NCBI RefSeq assembly: GCF_002964845.1
Contig: NZ_KZ672957.1
Span: 53,257-96,737 of the forward strand
Direction: 5' to 3'
Length of the DNA: 43,481 bases
Source: Thermus tenuipuniceus
Lineage (GTDB): Bacteria; Deinococcota; Deinococci; Deinococcales; Thermaceae
Made by a program: the position numbers and the translations under genes. A model generated the notes under the pieces. The model did no database searches. It had not been told where the DNA came from and worked only from the letters and a program-made list of their open reading frames with translations. Positions 16,074 through 26,234 of this stretch are shown piece by piece (the first letter of the stretch is position 1; each line of letters begins with the position of its first letter).

Positions 16074-16371
16074 GCCGAATCTCCTCCAAAAGCGCCTCCA
16101 CCCGGGCCATCCGGGCCCGGTGGGCCCCGGGTTCGTAATCCACCAGGACCCCATCCACCTTGAGCATCCCCAAGGCCCTGAGGAAGGCCTCCTTTAAGGA
16201 GGGGGACTCCAGGGCGCTCACCCGCATCCCTAGCTCAGGGTGGCGGGACAGGAAGCCCTGGGCCAAGGCCTCGGAGGTCCAGATACCGGAAAGCCTCTGC
16301 CCCAAAACCTCCAAAACCAGGTGTTCCCCAGGCTCCCCCTCCAGGATGTACCAGGGCCCCGAGAGATCCAT
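16066..16371 (-). CDS. conserved hypothetical protein, 101 residues
   Basis: I do not recognise this protein. It is a short, acidic soluble-looking protein with no signal peptide: beta-rich N-terminus (PWYILEGEPGEHLVLEVLG), then SGIWTSEALAQGFLSRHPELGMRV, and a C-terminal helix (ARMARVEALLEEIRRA). The pattern of a short sandwich with a WTS segment vaguely recalls SseB-like domains, but I do not claim that. The ATG at 16371 is 8 bases from TATTAT, so the gene is probably leaderless. It is followed by the overlapping secreted-protein gene and is divergent from tlyA. Confidence 0.65.
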   Translation of the reverse strand: MDLSGPWYILEGEPGEHLVLEVLGQRLSGIWTSEALAQGFLSRHPELGMRVSALESPSLKEAFLRALGMLKVDGVLVDYEPGAHRARMARVEALLEEIRRA

Positions 16372-16379
16372 CTCCCGGC

Positions 16380-16386
16380 ATAATAC
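16380..16386. promoter_or_regulatory. shared -10 island of two divergent leaderless genes
   Basis: The seven bases ATAATAC read TATTAT on the minus strand (8 bases before the ATG at 16371) and TAATAC on the plus strand (5 bases before the tlyA GTG at 16392). Only 20 bases separate the two start codons, and neither gene has a ribosome site. The same island would melt for either direction, so initiation should be mutually exclusive. No clear -35 on either side; it would fall inside the opposite gene. Confidence 0.55.
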
Positions 16387-16391
16387 CCCTG

Positions 16392-17099
16392 GTGAGGCTG
16401 GACCGCTACCTGGTGGAAAGGGGCCTGGCGGAAAGCCGGGAGAAGGCCCAGAGGCTCATCCAATCCGGCCAGGTCAGGGTGGCCGGGCAGGTGGTGACCA
16501 AGCCCGCCCACAGGGTGCCGGAAGGAGCCCGGGTGGAGGTCCTCTCCCCGGAACGGTACGTGAGCCGGGGGGCCTACAAGCTCCTGGGGGCCCTCGAGGC
16601 CTTTCCCGTAAGGGTGGAGGGAAGGGTAGCCGCCGATATCGGGGCCAGCACCGGCGGGTTCACCCAGGTGCTCCTGGAAAGGGGTGCCAGGCGGGTCTAT
16701 GCGGTGGACGTGGGCAGGAATCAGCTCCATCCCCGCTTAAGGGAGGACTCCCGGGTGGTGAGCCTCGAGGAGCAGGACGCCAGGAGCCTCCTTCTTCCCG
16801 AGCCCGTGGACCTGGTGGTAATAGACGTGTCCTTCATCTCCTCCACCCTGCTTCTGCCCAAGGTAAAGGAGCTCCTTAAGCCGGGGGGCGAGGCCCTCAT
16901 CCTGGTGAAGCCCCAGTTCGAGCTGGGCCCCGGGGTGCACAAGGGGGTGGTGCGGGACGAGGCCCTACGGCAAAAAGCCCTGGCCCGGGTGCGGGAGAAG
17001 GCCCGGGAGCTGGGCTTTCAGGTGCTGGGGGAAAGGGAAAGCCCCTTGCCGGGGAAGGAGGGAAACCGGGAGTTCTGGCTTTGGCTTAAGGTCCCTTAA
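16392..17099 (+). CDS. tlyA: TlyA family rRNA 2'-O-methyltransferase
   Basis: A 235-residue protein of the TlyA/hemolysin A family, which methylates cytidine 2'-hydroxyls in 23S and in some species 16S rRNA. The N-terminal S4 RNA-binding domain (residues 1-60) reads [19 protein letters not shown] and [17 protein letters not shown]. The FtsJ-type Rossmann domain follows with [20 protein letters not shown] (SAM site), [15 protein letters not shown] and [13 protein letters not shown] with the catalytic lysine. The GTG start is chosen because it opens the S4 domain directly and matches a leaderless -10 box. The 3' end overlaps the convergent asd gene by 14 bases. Confidence 0.9.
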   Translation: MRLDRYLVERGLAESREKAQRLIQSGQVRVAGQVVTKPAHRVPEGARVEVLSPERYVSRGAYKLLGALEAFPVRVEGRVAADIGASTGGFTQVLLERGARRVYAVDVGRNQLHPRLREDSRVVSLEEQDARSLLLPEPVDLVVIDVSFISSTLLLPKVKELLKPGGEALILVKPQFELGPGVHKGVVRDEALRQKALARVREKARELGFQVLGERESPLPGKEGNREFWLWLKVP

Positions 17100-18081
17100 G
17101 CCATTCCTCCGCAATCTGCACAGCGTTTAAGGCGGCTCCCTTTAAGAGCTGGTCCCCCACCACGAAAAAGTCCAGGCCGTTGTCAAAGGCCAGGCTCTTG
17201 CGGATCCTACCCACCTCCACATTCCACTTGCCGCTGGCCGTGAGGGGCATGGGGTAGCGCTTGGCCTGGGGCTCGTCCACCACCTCCACCCCAGGGGCCT
17301 GGGCCAGCACCTCCCGGGCCGCCTCCGGGGAGACGGGCCTTTCAAACTCCACGCTTACCGCCTCGGCATGGGCCCTCAAGGTGGGCACCCGCACCGCGGT
17401 AGCGCTGATGCGGATGGAGCTATCCCCGAAAATCTTGTGGGTCTCCCACACCACCTTCATCTCCTCGCGGGTGTAGCCATTTTCCTGGAAGGCATCTATG
17501 TGGGGGATGACGTTGAAGGGCAGGGGGTGGGCAAAGACCTCGGCCACCGGGGTTTCCCCATGCAGCTGGCGGTGGGTTTCCCTGAGGAGTTCCTCCATCC
17601 CCTTGGCCCCGGCCCCGCTGGCCGCCTGGTAGGTGGCCACGATGACCCGCTTCGCCCGAAAGGCCCGGTGCAGGGGCCAAAGGGCCATGGCCAGGATGGC
17701 CGTGGTGCAGTTGGGGTTGGCGATGATGCCCTGGTGCTGGAAGATTCGCTCCCGGTTCACCTCCGGCACCACCAGGGGCACATGGGGCTCGTAGCGCCAG
17801 GCGCTGGAGTTGTCGATCACCAAGGCTCCCCCTTGGGCCCAAACGGGGGCCAGGGCCTTAGAAAGGGACCCTCCGGCGCTGGCCAGCACCAGGTCCACGG
17901 GCAAAGGCCCCTCGGGAAGGGGCCCCACCGGAATGGCCTCCCCCCGGAAGGCCATGGTCTTGCCCGCAGAGCGGGGGGAAGCGTACAGCCTAAGTTCGCT
18001 CAAGGGAAAGTTCCGGGCCTCGAGGACCTTCAGCATCTCCTGCCCCACGGCCCCCGTGGCCCCCACCACGGCTACCCTCAC
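17086..18081 (-). CDS. asd: aspartate-semialdehyde dehydrogenase
   Basis: Reduces aspartyl phosphate to aspartate semialdehyde with NADPH, the branch point to lysine/diaminopimelate, threonine and methionine. The 331 residues show the nucleotide site [14 protein letters not shown] at the N-terminus, IDNSSAWR, the catalytic cysteine in [28 protein letters not shown] and the substrate-binding region NVIPHIDAF. Start GTG at 18081 follows AGGAGGAGAGAAG. It lies 72 bases downstream of the DUF4926-like gene and could be read from the glyS unit or its own promoter; none is obvious. Confidence 0.96.
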   Translation of the reverse strand: MRVAVVGATGAVGQEMLKVLEARNFPLSELRLYASPRSAGKTMAFRGEAIPVGPLPEGPLPVDLVLASAGGSLSKALAPVWAQGGALVIDNSSAWRYEPHVPLVVPEVNRERIFQHQGIIANPNCTTAILAMALWPLHRAFRAKRVIVATYQAASGAGAKGMEELLRETHRQLHGETPVAEVFAHPLPFNVIPHIDAFQENGYTREEMKVVWETHKIFGDSSIRISATAVRVPTLRAHAEAVSVEFERPVSPEAAREVLAQAPGVEVVDEPQAKRYPMPLTASGKWNVEVGRIRKSLAFDNGLDFFVVGDQLLKGAALNAVQIAEEWLKGP

Positions 18082-18153
18082 CTTCTCTCCTCCTTGCTGG
18101 CTACCCAGAAGCCCACCATGCCTTCGCCTCCCAGATCCTTTTCGCCCAAAGGG

Positions 18154-18372
18154 CTACCCCAGCACCTTGGCCCGCAGAAGGGCTGGACCCCGCAGGGGAA
18201 GGACCTCGTCCTCTAGATCCAGCAGAGCCAAGGTGTTTCCCTCATGGTCCACAAACTCGACCATGTAGCCACCCTTGGGATAGACCAGGACCACCGTACC
18301 CACATCCCCTGCCTCGAGGCCCGCTTCCCTGGGGCCGCGCTTAAGAACCACCGGATCGTGCTCGCGGATCAT
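18154..18372 (-). CDS. DUF4926-like small protein
   Basis: A 72-residue protein starting IREHDPVVLKRGPREAGLEAGDVGTVV and continuing with GGYMVEFVDHEGNTLALLDLEDEVLPL. From memory this is the pattern of DUF4926, a small SH3-like barrel protein usually encoded directly after a DUF6883 gene, and remains of such a gene lie immediately upstream here. The pair has been suspected to behave like a toxin and its partner, but I know of no proof. The frame is open to 18399, and upstream in-frame residues FRLVTAYP belong to the broken partner, so the ATG at 18372 is preferred. No strong ribosome site is seen. Confidence 0.65.
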   Translation of the reverse strand: MIREHDPVVLKRGPREAGLEAGDVGTVVLVYPKGGYMVEFVDHEGNTLALLDLEDEVLPLRGPALLRAKVLG

Positions 18373-18770
18373 CGTCTCCCTCCACGGATAGGCGGTCACC
18401 AGGCGAAAGGTCTCCTCCCCCTCCCCACGATACCAAACGCTTCGTAGGAGAACCGGACCTGCTAAGTACCCCGTTGGGGCTTGCGCCCCAACGGGGACCC
18501 CAAAGAGGCCATAAGCAAGCCGCCTCGGCCTTTACCGATGGGGCAACCACCGTGTACGGGCGCTTAGGATCAACACTTCCCCATCCCCGTATGGGCGCCT
18601 TTGGACTTCTTGCGCCACCTGCGCATGCGCCAAAAGGGCGGCCTCCAACGCCTCCGGCGCATCCGTAGAAAACCCCTGGACAGGAAAAGCCGGGCCCTAC
18701 TCCCTCCTTCCGGGTGCCTAGGGTTGGGAAAGTACCCCATCAGCTTGGACCGGGGCACAAGAAAACCCAT
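18373..18770 (-). pseudogene. broken DUF6883-like gene
   Basis: The 5' part from the ATG at 18770 reads SKLMGYFPNPRHPEGGSRA then RLFLSRGF. Within the run GGGGTTTT the family-like sequence moves to another frame, STDAPEALEAALLAHAQ, which ends at a stop near 18536. A third piece, PVLLRSVWYRGEGEETFRLV and TAYP, appears in a different frame just before the DUF4926-like gene. Between pieces two and three sits a palindromic repeat (18463-18496). At least two disruptions make the gene non-functional. It starts 18 bases after glyS and was probably co-transcribed with it. The family name is from memory of the motif pattern. Confidence 0.65.
18463..18496. repeat. palindromic repeat, copy 1 (core TAAGTACCCCGT)
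   Basis: CCCCGTTGGGGC (18469-18480) and GCCCCAACGGGG (18485-18496) form a perfect 12-bp stem with a TTGC loop, preceded by CTAAGTA. The outer sequence CTAAGTACCCCGT is identical to the right arm (inverted) of the palindrome at 43128-43167, while the inner bases differ. It lies inside the DUF6883-like pseudogene. Confidence 0.6.
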
Positions 18771-18788
18771 GTCCGCCCCCGGCCCTCC

Positions 18789-20309
<1,521 letters not shown>

Positions 20310-20323
20310 CGTCCCTCCCGAAA

Positions 20324-20338
20324 GGGGGCTTGGCCCCC
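20324..20338 (-). promoter_or_regulatory. GC hairpin in the glyS leader
   Basis: GGGGGC and GCCCCC with a 3-base loop, 14 bases before the glyS ATG and followed on the minus strand by TTTCGGGAGGG. It could slow transcription or expose the ribosome site. I see no T-box or glycine riboswitch features. Confidence 0.4.
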
Positions 20339-20438
20339 GGTTAGAGGGCATCTTACCGGATGCCGGACCCTTTTTGCTCCTGGCAGCCCCGGCCAAGGTA
20401 ATCCCAGGCGCAAACCCCCGCCGTGGCCTCCTTTAGGC

Positions 20439-20444
20439 TAGAAT
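20439..20444 (+). promoter_or_regulatory. clpC -10 box
   Basis: TAGAAT (one mismatch) lies 16 bases before the chosen ATG at 20461, leaving a leader of about 10 bases with AGAGGGGAGC. The alternative ATG at 20443 falls within this box, which argues against that start. No good -35. Confidence 0.5.
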
Positions 20445-20460
20445 GTGGGAAGAGGGGAGC

Positions 20461-22671
20461 ATGAACAGGTACGACGATCGCGCCAGGCTGGTTTTCCACT
20501 ACGCAAGGGAGGAGGGGAGCCGCTTAGGCCACTCCATGATCGGCCCAGAGCACCTCCTCCTGGGCCTGATGCGCGAGGGGGGTACAGCGGCCCGCATCCT
20601 CCAGGAGTACGGGGCAAGCCTCGAGGCCATGCGCCGCATGGTGGAGGAGCTGGTGGGCCGCGGCGAGGGAAGCCGCACCGGGGAACCCCCTGCCATTACG
20701 CCCAGGGCTAGGCGGGTCATGGAGCTGGCCAGCGCCGAGGCCCGCAACACGGGAGCCTCGGTGATCGGCACCGAGCATATCCTCCTGGGCATCATCCGGG
20801 AAGGTGACGGGATCGCTTACCGCATCCTCTCCCACTTCGCCAAGGATGTGGACGCCATCCGCTGGCGGGTGCTGTCCATGGCGGAGGGGCGGGAGCGGGA
20901 AAAGCCGGTGAACACCCCCTTCCTGGATGAGTACGGCCGCGACCTCACCAAGGAGGCCCGGGAAGGGAAGCTGGACCCGGTGATCGGCCGGCAGGAGGAG
21001 ATCAACCGGGTGATCCAGATCCTGGCCCGGCGCACCAAGAACAACCCCGTCCTCATCGGCGATCCCGGGGTGGGCAAGACCGCCATCGTGGAAGGGCTGG
21101 CCCAGGCCATCGTGGAGGGCCGGGTGCCCCCCATCCTGCGGGGGGCCCGGGTGGTGGCCATCGACCTGGCCGGGGTAGTGGCGGGCACCAAGTACCGGGG
21201 GGAGTTTGAGGAACGCCTCCGCCAGATCATTGAGGAGCTCAAAAACGCCAAGGTGATCGCCTTCATCGACGAGCTCCACACCCTGATCGGGGCCGGGGGA
21301 GCCGAGGGCACCCTGGACGCCGCCAACATCCTGAAGCCTGCCCTGGCCCGGGGGGAGATCCAGGTGATCGGGGCCACCACCACCGGGGAGTACCACCGCT
21401 ACATTGAAAAGGACGCGGCTCTGGAGCGGCGCTTCCAGCCGGTGATCGTCCTGGAGCCCTCCCCGGAGGAAACCCTGGAAATCCTAAAAGGCCTCCGTCC
21501 CCGCTACGAGGCCCACCACGGGGTCATCATCCCCGATGAGATCCTGGAGCTTGCGGTCAAGATCGGGATCCGTTCCCTTCCCGGGCGCAACTTCCCCGAC
21601 AAGGCCATTGACCTAATTGACGAGGCGGCGAGCCGTGTCCGCCTGAACGCCTCCTTAGGCCTGCCCGTGGCCGAGGAGGAGGACGGTACCCCCATGGTGA
21701 CCCGGGAGGACATCGAGGCGGTGGTGGACTCCTGGGGTGGGGTCTACGTGGACGACAAGGACGACGAGAAGCTCATGCGCCTCGAGGAGGAGCTTAGAAA
21801 GCGGGTGGTGGGCCAGGAGGAGGCCATCCGCGCCCTGGCGAGCGCCCTCCGCCGGGCCCGGGTGGGTCTGGGAGGCCGGACCCGGGTGGCGGCCAGCTTC
21901 CTCTTCGTGGGGCAAAGCGGGGTGGGCAAGACCCAGCTGGCCAAGGCCCTGGCCGAGGTGCTCTTCGGCTCGGAGCGGGCCCTCATCCGCTTTGACATGT
22001 CCGAGTTCCAGGAGCCCCACTCCATCTCCAAGCTGATCGGGGCCCCTCCGGGCTACGTGGGCTACGAGCAGGGGGGTCGGCTCACGGAGGCGGTGCGCCG
22101 CCAGCCCTTCAGCGTGGTGCTTCTGGACGAGATCGAGAAGGCCCACCCCGACGTGTACAACACCTTCCTGCAGGTCCTGGACGAGGGCCGCCTCACGGAC
22201 GGCATGGGGCGGACCGTGGACTTCCGCCGGGTCATCCTCATCATGACCTCCAACACCGGCTACAACGTGGGCCCGGCCATCGGCTTCACCTCCAAGGAGG
22301 TGGACACCGAGTCCCCCCTCAAGGCCCTCTTCACCCCCGAGTTCCTGGACCGGCTGGACGAGGTGATCCGCTTCCGCCCCCTCACCGAGGAGGAGCTGGT
22401 GCAGGTGGCCCGGATGATGCTGGAAGATATCCAGAAAGAGCTGCGGTCCCGGGACATCGCGGTGCGCTTCGCCCCCGAGGTGGCCCGGTTCGTGGTGGAG
22501 CAGGCCCCCAAGACGGGGAGCGCCAGGGCCATCCGGAGCATCATCCGGGAACGCATCGAAGATCCCCTCTCCCTGGCCCTCCTCAAAAAGCCCACCGGCC
22601 ACCTCTACGTGAACGTGGAGGACGGCCACCTAGCCTTCCACGAGGTGGAGGGCGAGGAGCTTTTGGTCTAG
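20461..22671 (+). CDS. clpC: Clp protease ATPase subunit, ClpC/ClpA type without a middle domain
   Basis: A Hsp100 unfoldase that feeds proteins to ClpP. The 736 residues contain a double Clp_N repeat (about 3-145), a first AAA+ module with Walker A GDPGVGKT (200-207) and FIDELHT, then after a linker of only about 30 residues the second module with GQSGVGKT (484-491), [12 protein letters not shown] and the Clp D2-small domain. The IGF tripeptide in GPAIGFTSK matches the ClpP-docking loop. Bacillus ClpC has a coiled UVR/M domain between the modules; here it is absent, as in ClpA, so adaptor control of the MecA kind is unlikely. ATG at 20461 is preferred for its ribosome site. A terminator follows the stop. 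Confidence 0.88.
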   Translation: MNRYDDRARLVFHYAREEGSRLGHSMIGPEHLLLGLMREGGTAARILQEYGASLEAMRRMVEELVGRGEGSRTGEPPAITPRARRVMELASAEARNTGASVIGTEHILLGIIREGDGIAYRILSHFAKDVDAIRWRVLSMAEGREREKPVNTPFLDEYGRDLTKEAREGKLDPVIGRQEEINRVIQILARRTKNNPVLIGDPGVGKTAIVEGLAQAIVEGRVPPILRGARVVAIDLAGVVAGTKYRGEFEERLRQIIEELKNAKVIAFIDELHTLIGAGGAEGTLDAANILKPALARGEIQVIGATTTGEYHRYIEKDAALERRFQPVIVLEPSPEETLEILKGLRPRYEAHHGVIIPDEILELAVKIGIRSLPGRNFPDKAIDLIDEAASRVRLNASLGLPVAEEEDGTPMVTREDIEAVVDSWGGVYVDDKDDEKLMRLEEELRKRVVGQEEAIRALASALRRARVGLGGRTRVAASFLFVGQSGVGKTQLAKALAEVLFGSERALIRFDMSEFQEPHSISKLIGAPPGYVGYEQGGRLTEAVRRQPFSVVLLDEIEKAHPDVYNTFLQVLDEGRLTDGMGRTVDFRRVILIMTSNTGYNVGPAIGFTSKEVDTESPLKALFTPEFLDRLDEVIRFRPLTEEELVQVARMMLEDIQKELRSRDIAVRFAPEVARFVVEQAPKTGSARAIRSIIRERIEDPLSLALLKKPTGHLYVNVEDGHLAFHEVEGEELLV

Positions 22672-22690
22672 ATGCCCCCTGCAACCCTTA

Positions 22691-22722
22691 GGCCCTGCCT
22701 CCTCCTGAGGGGGCCAGTTTTT
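22691..22722 (+). terminator. terminator after clpC
   Basis: GGCCC (22691-22695) pairs with GGGCC (22711-22715), with CCTC/GAGG pairing inside, followed by AGTTTTTCTT. It ends clpC transcripts; radA, 26 bases further on, may receive read-through. Confidence 0.65.
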
Positions 22723-22747
22723 CTTGGGCCCCTCGAGGCCTGAACCC

Positions 22748-24025
22748 ATGGCCAAAACCTCCTACACCTGCGTGGAATGCGGTTACCGCACCCCCAAGCC
22801 CCTGGGGCGGTGCCCGGCCTGCGGTGCCTGGGAGAGCTTCCAGGAGGTAGCCCCCTCCCCCCGTGCCCCATCCCGCCAAGCCCACCTGGAAGCCCCCTCG
22901 CCGATTTCCCTCTCCCAGGTGAACGAGGTCGAGGAGAAGCGCTTCTCCTCGGGCCTCTCCGAGATGGACCGGGTCTTGGGCGGGGGGTTTGTGCCGGGGG
23001 AGGTGGTCCTCCTTGGGGGCGAACCGGGGGTGGGCAAGAGCACCCTCCTTCTGGAGCTGGCCAAGCACCTCACCAGGAAGGTCTACTACCTGGCCGGAGA
23101 GGAATCCCCGGCCCAGATCAAGCTGAGGGCGAGGAGGCTTGGGGTAAAAGAGCTCCTTCTCCTAAGGGAAACCCGCCTGGAACCCCTTCTTTCCCTCCTG
23201 GAGCGGGACCCCCCTGAGGCGCTTTTCGTGGATTCCATACAGACGATTGAGGCGGGGGGAAGCCCAGGCAGCCTGGTGGCGGTGCGGGAGGCCACCCATG
23301 CCTTCGTGCGCCTGGCCAAGGAGGAGGGCATCACCACCCTTTTGGTGGGCCACGTGACCAAGGAGGGGGTGGTGGCCGGGCCCAAGAGCATAGAGCATGC
23401 GGTGGACGCCACCCTCTACCTGGAAAGCGCCGGGGTCTACCGGGTCTTGCGAAGCGCCAAGAACCGCTTCGGCCCCGTGGGGGAGCTCGGGGTCTTCCGC
23501 ATGGAGGAAAAGGGCCTGGTGGAGGTGGAAAATCCCTCAGAGGCCTTCCTTCTGGAAAGGCCCCTGGGGGTGCCGGGAAGCGCCATCGCCCTAGCCCTGG
23601 CCGGGGAGAGGGCCTTGGCCCTCGAGGTCCAGGCCCTGGCCGCCAAAACCCCCTTCCCCGCCCCCCGCCGGGTGGTACAGGGCCTAGACGCCAGGCGGGT
23701 GGACATGGTCTTGGCGGTCCTGGAAAGGCGGCTAAGCCTCCCCTTGGGCAGCCTGGACATCTACGTGAACCTGGCTGGGGGCCTGAGGGTGCTGGACCCG
23801 GGCCTGGACCTGGCCGTGGCCTTGGCGGTGTATTCTGCGGTGGTGGGCAAGGCCTTACCCCCGGACCTGGCGGTGGTGGGGGAGGTGGGGCTTCTGGGCG
23901 AGGTGCGGAGCGTCATGGGATTGGAAAGGCGGCTCAGGGAAGGGGAGCGGGCGGGGTTTTCCCGCTTTGTACATCCGGGGAACACCCGGTCCTTGGGGAA
24001 AGCGGTGGAGCAGTACCTGGGATGA
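22748..24025 (+). CDS. radA: DNA repair protein RadA (Sms)
   Basis: A RecA-like helicase that extends branches during recombination. The 425 residues have a C4 zinc finger (Cys8, 11, 22, 25), Walker A GEPGVGKS (91-98), the RadA-specific KNRFG motif (238-242), and a C-terminal Lon-protease-like domain ending in VVGEVGLLGEVRSV. The ATG at 22748 is preferred because it begins just before the zinc finger; the open frame runs eight codons further up without resemblance. The stop overlaps the next gene in ATGA. Gene order radA-PIN/TRAM is common in bacteria. Confidence 0.95.
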   Translation: MAKTSYTCVECGYRTPKPLGRCPACGAWESFQEVAPSPRAPSRQAHLEAPSPISLSQVNEVEEKRFSSGLSEMDRVLGGGFVPGEVVLLGGEPGVGKSTLLLELAKHLTRKVYYLAGEESPAQIKLRARRLGVKELLLLRETRLEPLLSLLERDPPEALFVDSIQTIEAGGSPGSLVAVREATHAFVRLAKEEGITTLLVGHVTKEGVVAGPKSIEHAVDATLYLESAGVYRVLRSAKNRFGPVGELGVFRMEEKGLVEVENPSEAFLLERPLGVPGSAIALALAGERALALEVQALAAKTPFPAPRRVVQGLDARRVDMVLAVLERRLSLPLGSLDIYVNLAGGLRVLDPGLDLAVALAVYSAVVGKALPPDLAVVGEVGLLGEVRSVMGLERRLREGERAGFSRFVHPGNTRSLGKAVEQYLG

Positions 24026-25035
24026 GCCCCCGCCTCCTTCTCCACCTCCTTTTCGCCTTCCTGGGCTACCAGCTGGCGGCAACCCTGGAGGGCCTGGGTC
24101 TCCTTCCCCGCTCGGCCGGCCTCCTTTCCCTCAACCGCCTCTATCTGACCCTGGCAGGTTTCCTGGCAGGGGTTCTCCTGGCCCCCAGACTGGAAGGTTT
24201 CTGGGAGAAGCGGCTTGGGCGCCTCAGGGAGCTTCCCCCGGAAGTGCCGGTGGCCCTGACCCTGGGGGCCACCCTGGGGCTTCTCTTTACCGTGCTCCTC
24301 ACCAGCCTCCTTTCCCAGATCCCAGGGTTTTCCCCTTACCATAGCCTCCTTCTGGCCCTCTTCCTGGTGGGCCTCTTCAGCTACCTGGCCCTGGGGTACA
24401 AGGACTATTTGCGCCTTCCCCCAAAACCCCCCCGCCCCATCGGGGGCAAGGTGTTGGATACCAGCGTCCTGGTGGACGGGCGCGTGGCCGAGGTGGCGGC
24501 CACGGGCTTCCTGGAAGGCCCGCTGTACGTACCCCATTTCGCGCTGAAGGAGCTCCAGCATTTCGCCGACAGCCCCGATCCCCTCAAGCGGGCCAAGGGG
24601 AGGCGGGGGCTGGAAACCCTGGAAAGGCTTAAGGAGGTAGCCCGCCTCGAGGTCCTGGAGGACATCCCCAAGGGGGAAAGCGTGGACGAGAAGCTCCTCT
24701 TCCTGGCCCGAGACCTGGGGGCCGCCCTGGTGAGCAACGACCTGGCCCTGTTGCAGATGGCCAGGATCTACGGGGTCAAGGCCCTTTCCGTCCAAGCCCT
24801 GGCCCAGGCCCTTCGCCCCCAGCTCAAGGTGGGGGACACCCTGAAGCTCCTCATCCTGAAGGAAGGCAAGGAGCCCCACCAGGGGGTGGGCTACCTGGAG
24901 GACGGCTCCATGGTGGTGGTGGATGGGGGGATCCGCTACCGGGGCCAGGAGGTGGAGGTGGTTATCACCCAGGCCATCCAGACCCAGGTGGGCCGCCTCT
25001 TCTTCGCCCAACCTGTCGCCGAAGCGCAAAGCTAA
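24022..25035 (+). CDS. PIN/TRAM domain membrane protein (YacL family)
   Basis: A 337-residue protein. The first 130 residues are four hydrophobic segments (for example LLFAFLGYQLAATL, LTLAGFLAGVLLA, VALTLGATLGLLFTVLL, LLLALFLVGLFSYLAL). A PIN nuclease-like domain follows with acidic positions in KVLDTSVLVDGRV, ALKELQHFAD and ALVSNDLAL, then a C-terminal TRAM RNA-binding domain (VGYLEDGSMVVVDGGIRYRGQEVEVVIT). The PIN acidic residues are intact, so a membrane-anchored RNase is possible; no target is known. The start overlaps radA by 4 bases (ATGA), implying coupled translation. Confidence 0.9.
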   Translation: MSPRLLLHLLFAFLGYQLAATLEGLGLLPRSAGLLSLNRLYLTLAGFLAGVLLAPRLEGFWEKRLGRLRELPPEVPVALTLGATLGLLFTVLLTSLLSQIPGFSPYHSLLLALFLVGLFSYLALGYKDYLRLPPKPPRPIGGKVLDTSVLVDGRVAEVAATGFLEGPLYVPHFALKELQHFADSPDPLKRAKGRRGLETLERLKEVARLEVLEDIPKGESVDEKLLFLARDLGAALVSNDLALLQMARIYGVKALSVQALAQALRPQLKVGDTLKLLILKEGKEPHQGVGYLEDGSMVVVDGGIRYRGQEVEVVITQAIQTQVGRLFFAQPVAEAQS

Positions 25036-25055
25036 TGGCCGAAAGCCCGGTAGCT

Positions 25056-25061
25056 TATAAT
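25056..25061 (+). promoter_or_regulatory. sucCD -10 box
   Basis: A perfect TATAAT, with TSS expected near 25068. No clear -35 (TAATGG at 17 bases). The leader would be about 30 bases. Confidence 0.65.
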
Positions 25062-25070
25062 GCCTAACGG

Positions 25071-25086
25071 CCTTGGCCGGCCAAGG
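25071..25086 (+). promoter_or_regulatory. 16-bp palindrome overlapping the sucC ribosome site
   Basis: CCTTGGCCGGCCAAGG is a perfect palindrome whose last bases AAGG run into the ribosome site AAGGAGGTGG. It can fold so as to hide part of that site, or serve as an operator just after the transcription start. Confidence 0.5.
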
Positions 25087-25097
25087 AGGTGGAAAGC

Positions 25098-26234
25098 TTG
25101 AACCTGCACGAGTATCAAGCCAAGGAGATCCTGGCCCGTTATGGGGTACCGGTGCCGCCCGGCAAGGTGGCCTACACCCCCGACGAGGCCAAAAGGATCG
25201 CGGAGGAGCTGGGCAAGCGGGTGGTGATCAAGGCCCAGGTGCACGTGGGCGGGAGAGGCAAGGCCGGGGGCGTGAAGCTGGCGGACACCCCGGCCGAAGC
25301 CTACGAGAAGGCCCAGGCCATCCTGGGGATGAACATCAAGGGCCTCACGGTGAAGAAGGTCCTGGTGGCCGAGGCGGTGGACATCGCCAAGGAATACTAC
25401 GCCGGCCTCATCCTGGACCGCGCCCAAAAACGGGTGGTCCTCATGCTCTCCAAGGAGGGGGGGGTGGACATCGAGGAGGTGGCGGCGGAGCGCCCCGAGG
25501 CCATCCACAAGTTCTGGATCGACCCCCACAAGGGCTTTCGGGCTTTTGAGGCCCGGGAGATGGTGAAACAAGCGGGCCTCGAGGGCAACCTCAACAAGAT
25601 TGCCCAGGTGCTGGTGGCCCTCTACCGGGCCTACGAGGGGGTGGACGCCTCCATCGCCGAGATCAACCCCCTGGTGGTCACCACGGACGGCCAGATCGTG
25701 GCCGCCGACGCCAAAATCGTCTTGGACGACAACGCCCTCTTCCGCCACCCGGATCTGGCGGAACTCAGGGAGATCGAGGCCGAGCACCCCTTGGAGGTGG
25801 AGGCCAGCAACTACGGCTTCGCCTACGTGAAGCTTCAGGGGAGCATCGGCATCATCGGCAACGGGGCGGGGCTCGTCATGTACACCCTGGACCTGGTGAA
25901 CCGGGTGGGGGGGAAGCCCGCCAACTTCCTGGACATCGGGGGCGGAGCCAAGGCGGACGTGGTCTACAACGCCCTCAAGGTGGTCCTCAAGGACCCGGAT
26001 GTCAAAGGCGTCTTCCTCAACATCTTCGGGGGCATCACCCGGGCGGACGAGGTGGCCAAGGGGGTGATCCGGGCCCTGGAGGAGGGCCTCCTCACCAAGC
26101 CCGTGGTCATGCGGGTGGCGGGCACCGCCGAGGAGGAGGCCAAAAGGCTTCTTGAGGGCAAGCCCATCTACATGTACCCCACGTCCATTGAAGCGGCCAA
26201 GGCCATCGTGGCCATGGTGGGAGGTGCGGCGTGA
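25098..26234 (+). CDS. sucC: succinyl-CoA synthetase, beta subunit
   Basis: Forms the ATP-grasp subunit that makes ATP (or GTP) and succinate from succinyl-CoA. The 378 residues equal the Thermus homologue in length. They show the N-terminus [19 protein letters not shown], the ATP-grasp segments [18 protein letters not shown] and [11 protein letters not shown], and a C-terminal CoA-ligase domain with [14 protein letters not shown] and [14 protein letters not shown] chose the TTG at 25098 because GGAGGT lies 7 bases before it; the GTG at 25089 overlaps that ribosome site. It overlaps sucD in GTGA. Confidence 0.95.
   Translation: MNLHEYQAKEILARYGVPVPPGKVAYTPDEAKRIAEELGKRVVIKAQVHVGGRGKAGGVKLADTPAEAYEKAQAILGMNIKGLTVKKVLVAEAVDIAKEYYAGLILDRAQKRVVLMLSKEGGVDIEEVAAERPEAIHKFWIDPHKGFRAFEAREMVKQAGLEGNLNKIAQVLVALYRAYEGVDASIAEINPLVVTTDGQIVAADAKIVLDDNALFRHPDLAELREIEAEHPLEVEASNYGFAYVKLQGSIGIIGNGAGLVMYTLDLVNRVGGKPANFLDIGGGAKADVVYNALKVVLKDPDVKGVFLNIFGGITRADEVAKGVIRALEEGLLTKPVVMRVAGTAEEEAKRLLEGKPIYMYPTSIEAAKAIVAMVGGAA

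Noticed and set aside
16074-16154. Longer start for the secreted protein at 15645-16073
   Set aside because: It would put 27 Trp/Gly/Pro-rich residues before the signal peptide and overlap the upstream gene by 89 bases.
18076-18119. 13-codon frame just upstream of asd, looked at as a possible leader peptide
   Set aside because: It is not enriched for Lys, Thr, Met or Ile, and no terminator hairpin lies between it and asd.
18497-18788. Apparent gap upstream of the DUF4926-like gene, considered as a non-coding RNA
   Set aside because: Reading all three frames of the minus strand gives consecutive pieces of one protein, so it is explained as a pseudogene.
20310-20440. glyS leader considered as a T-box or glycine riboswitch
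   Set aside because: No T-box sequence (TGGNACCGCG-like) and no tandem aptamer features; only a small GC hairpin.
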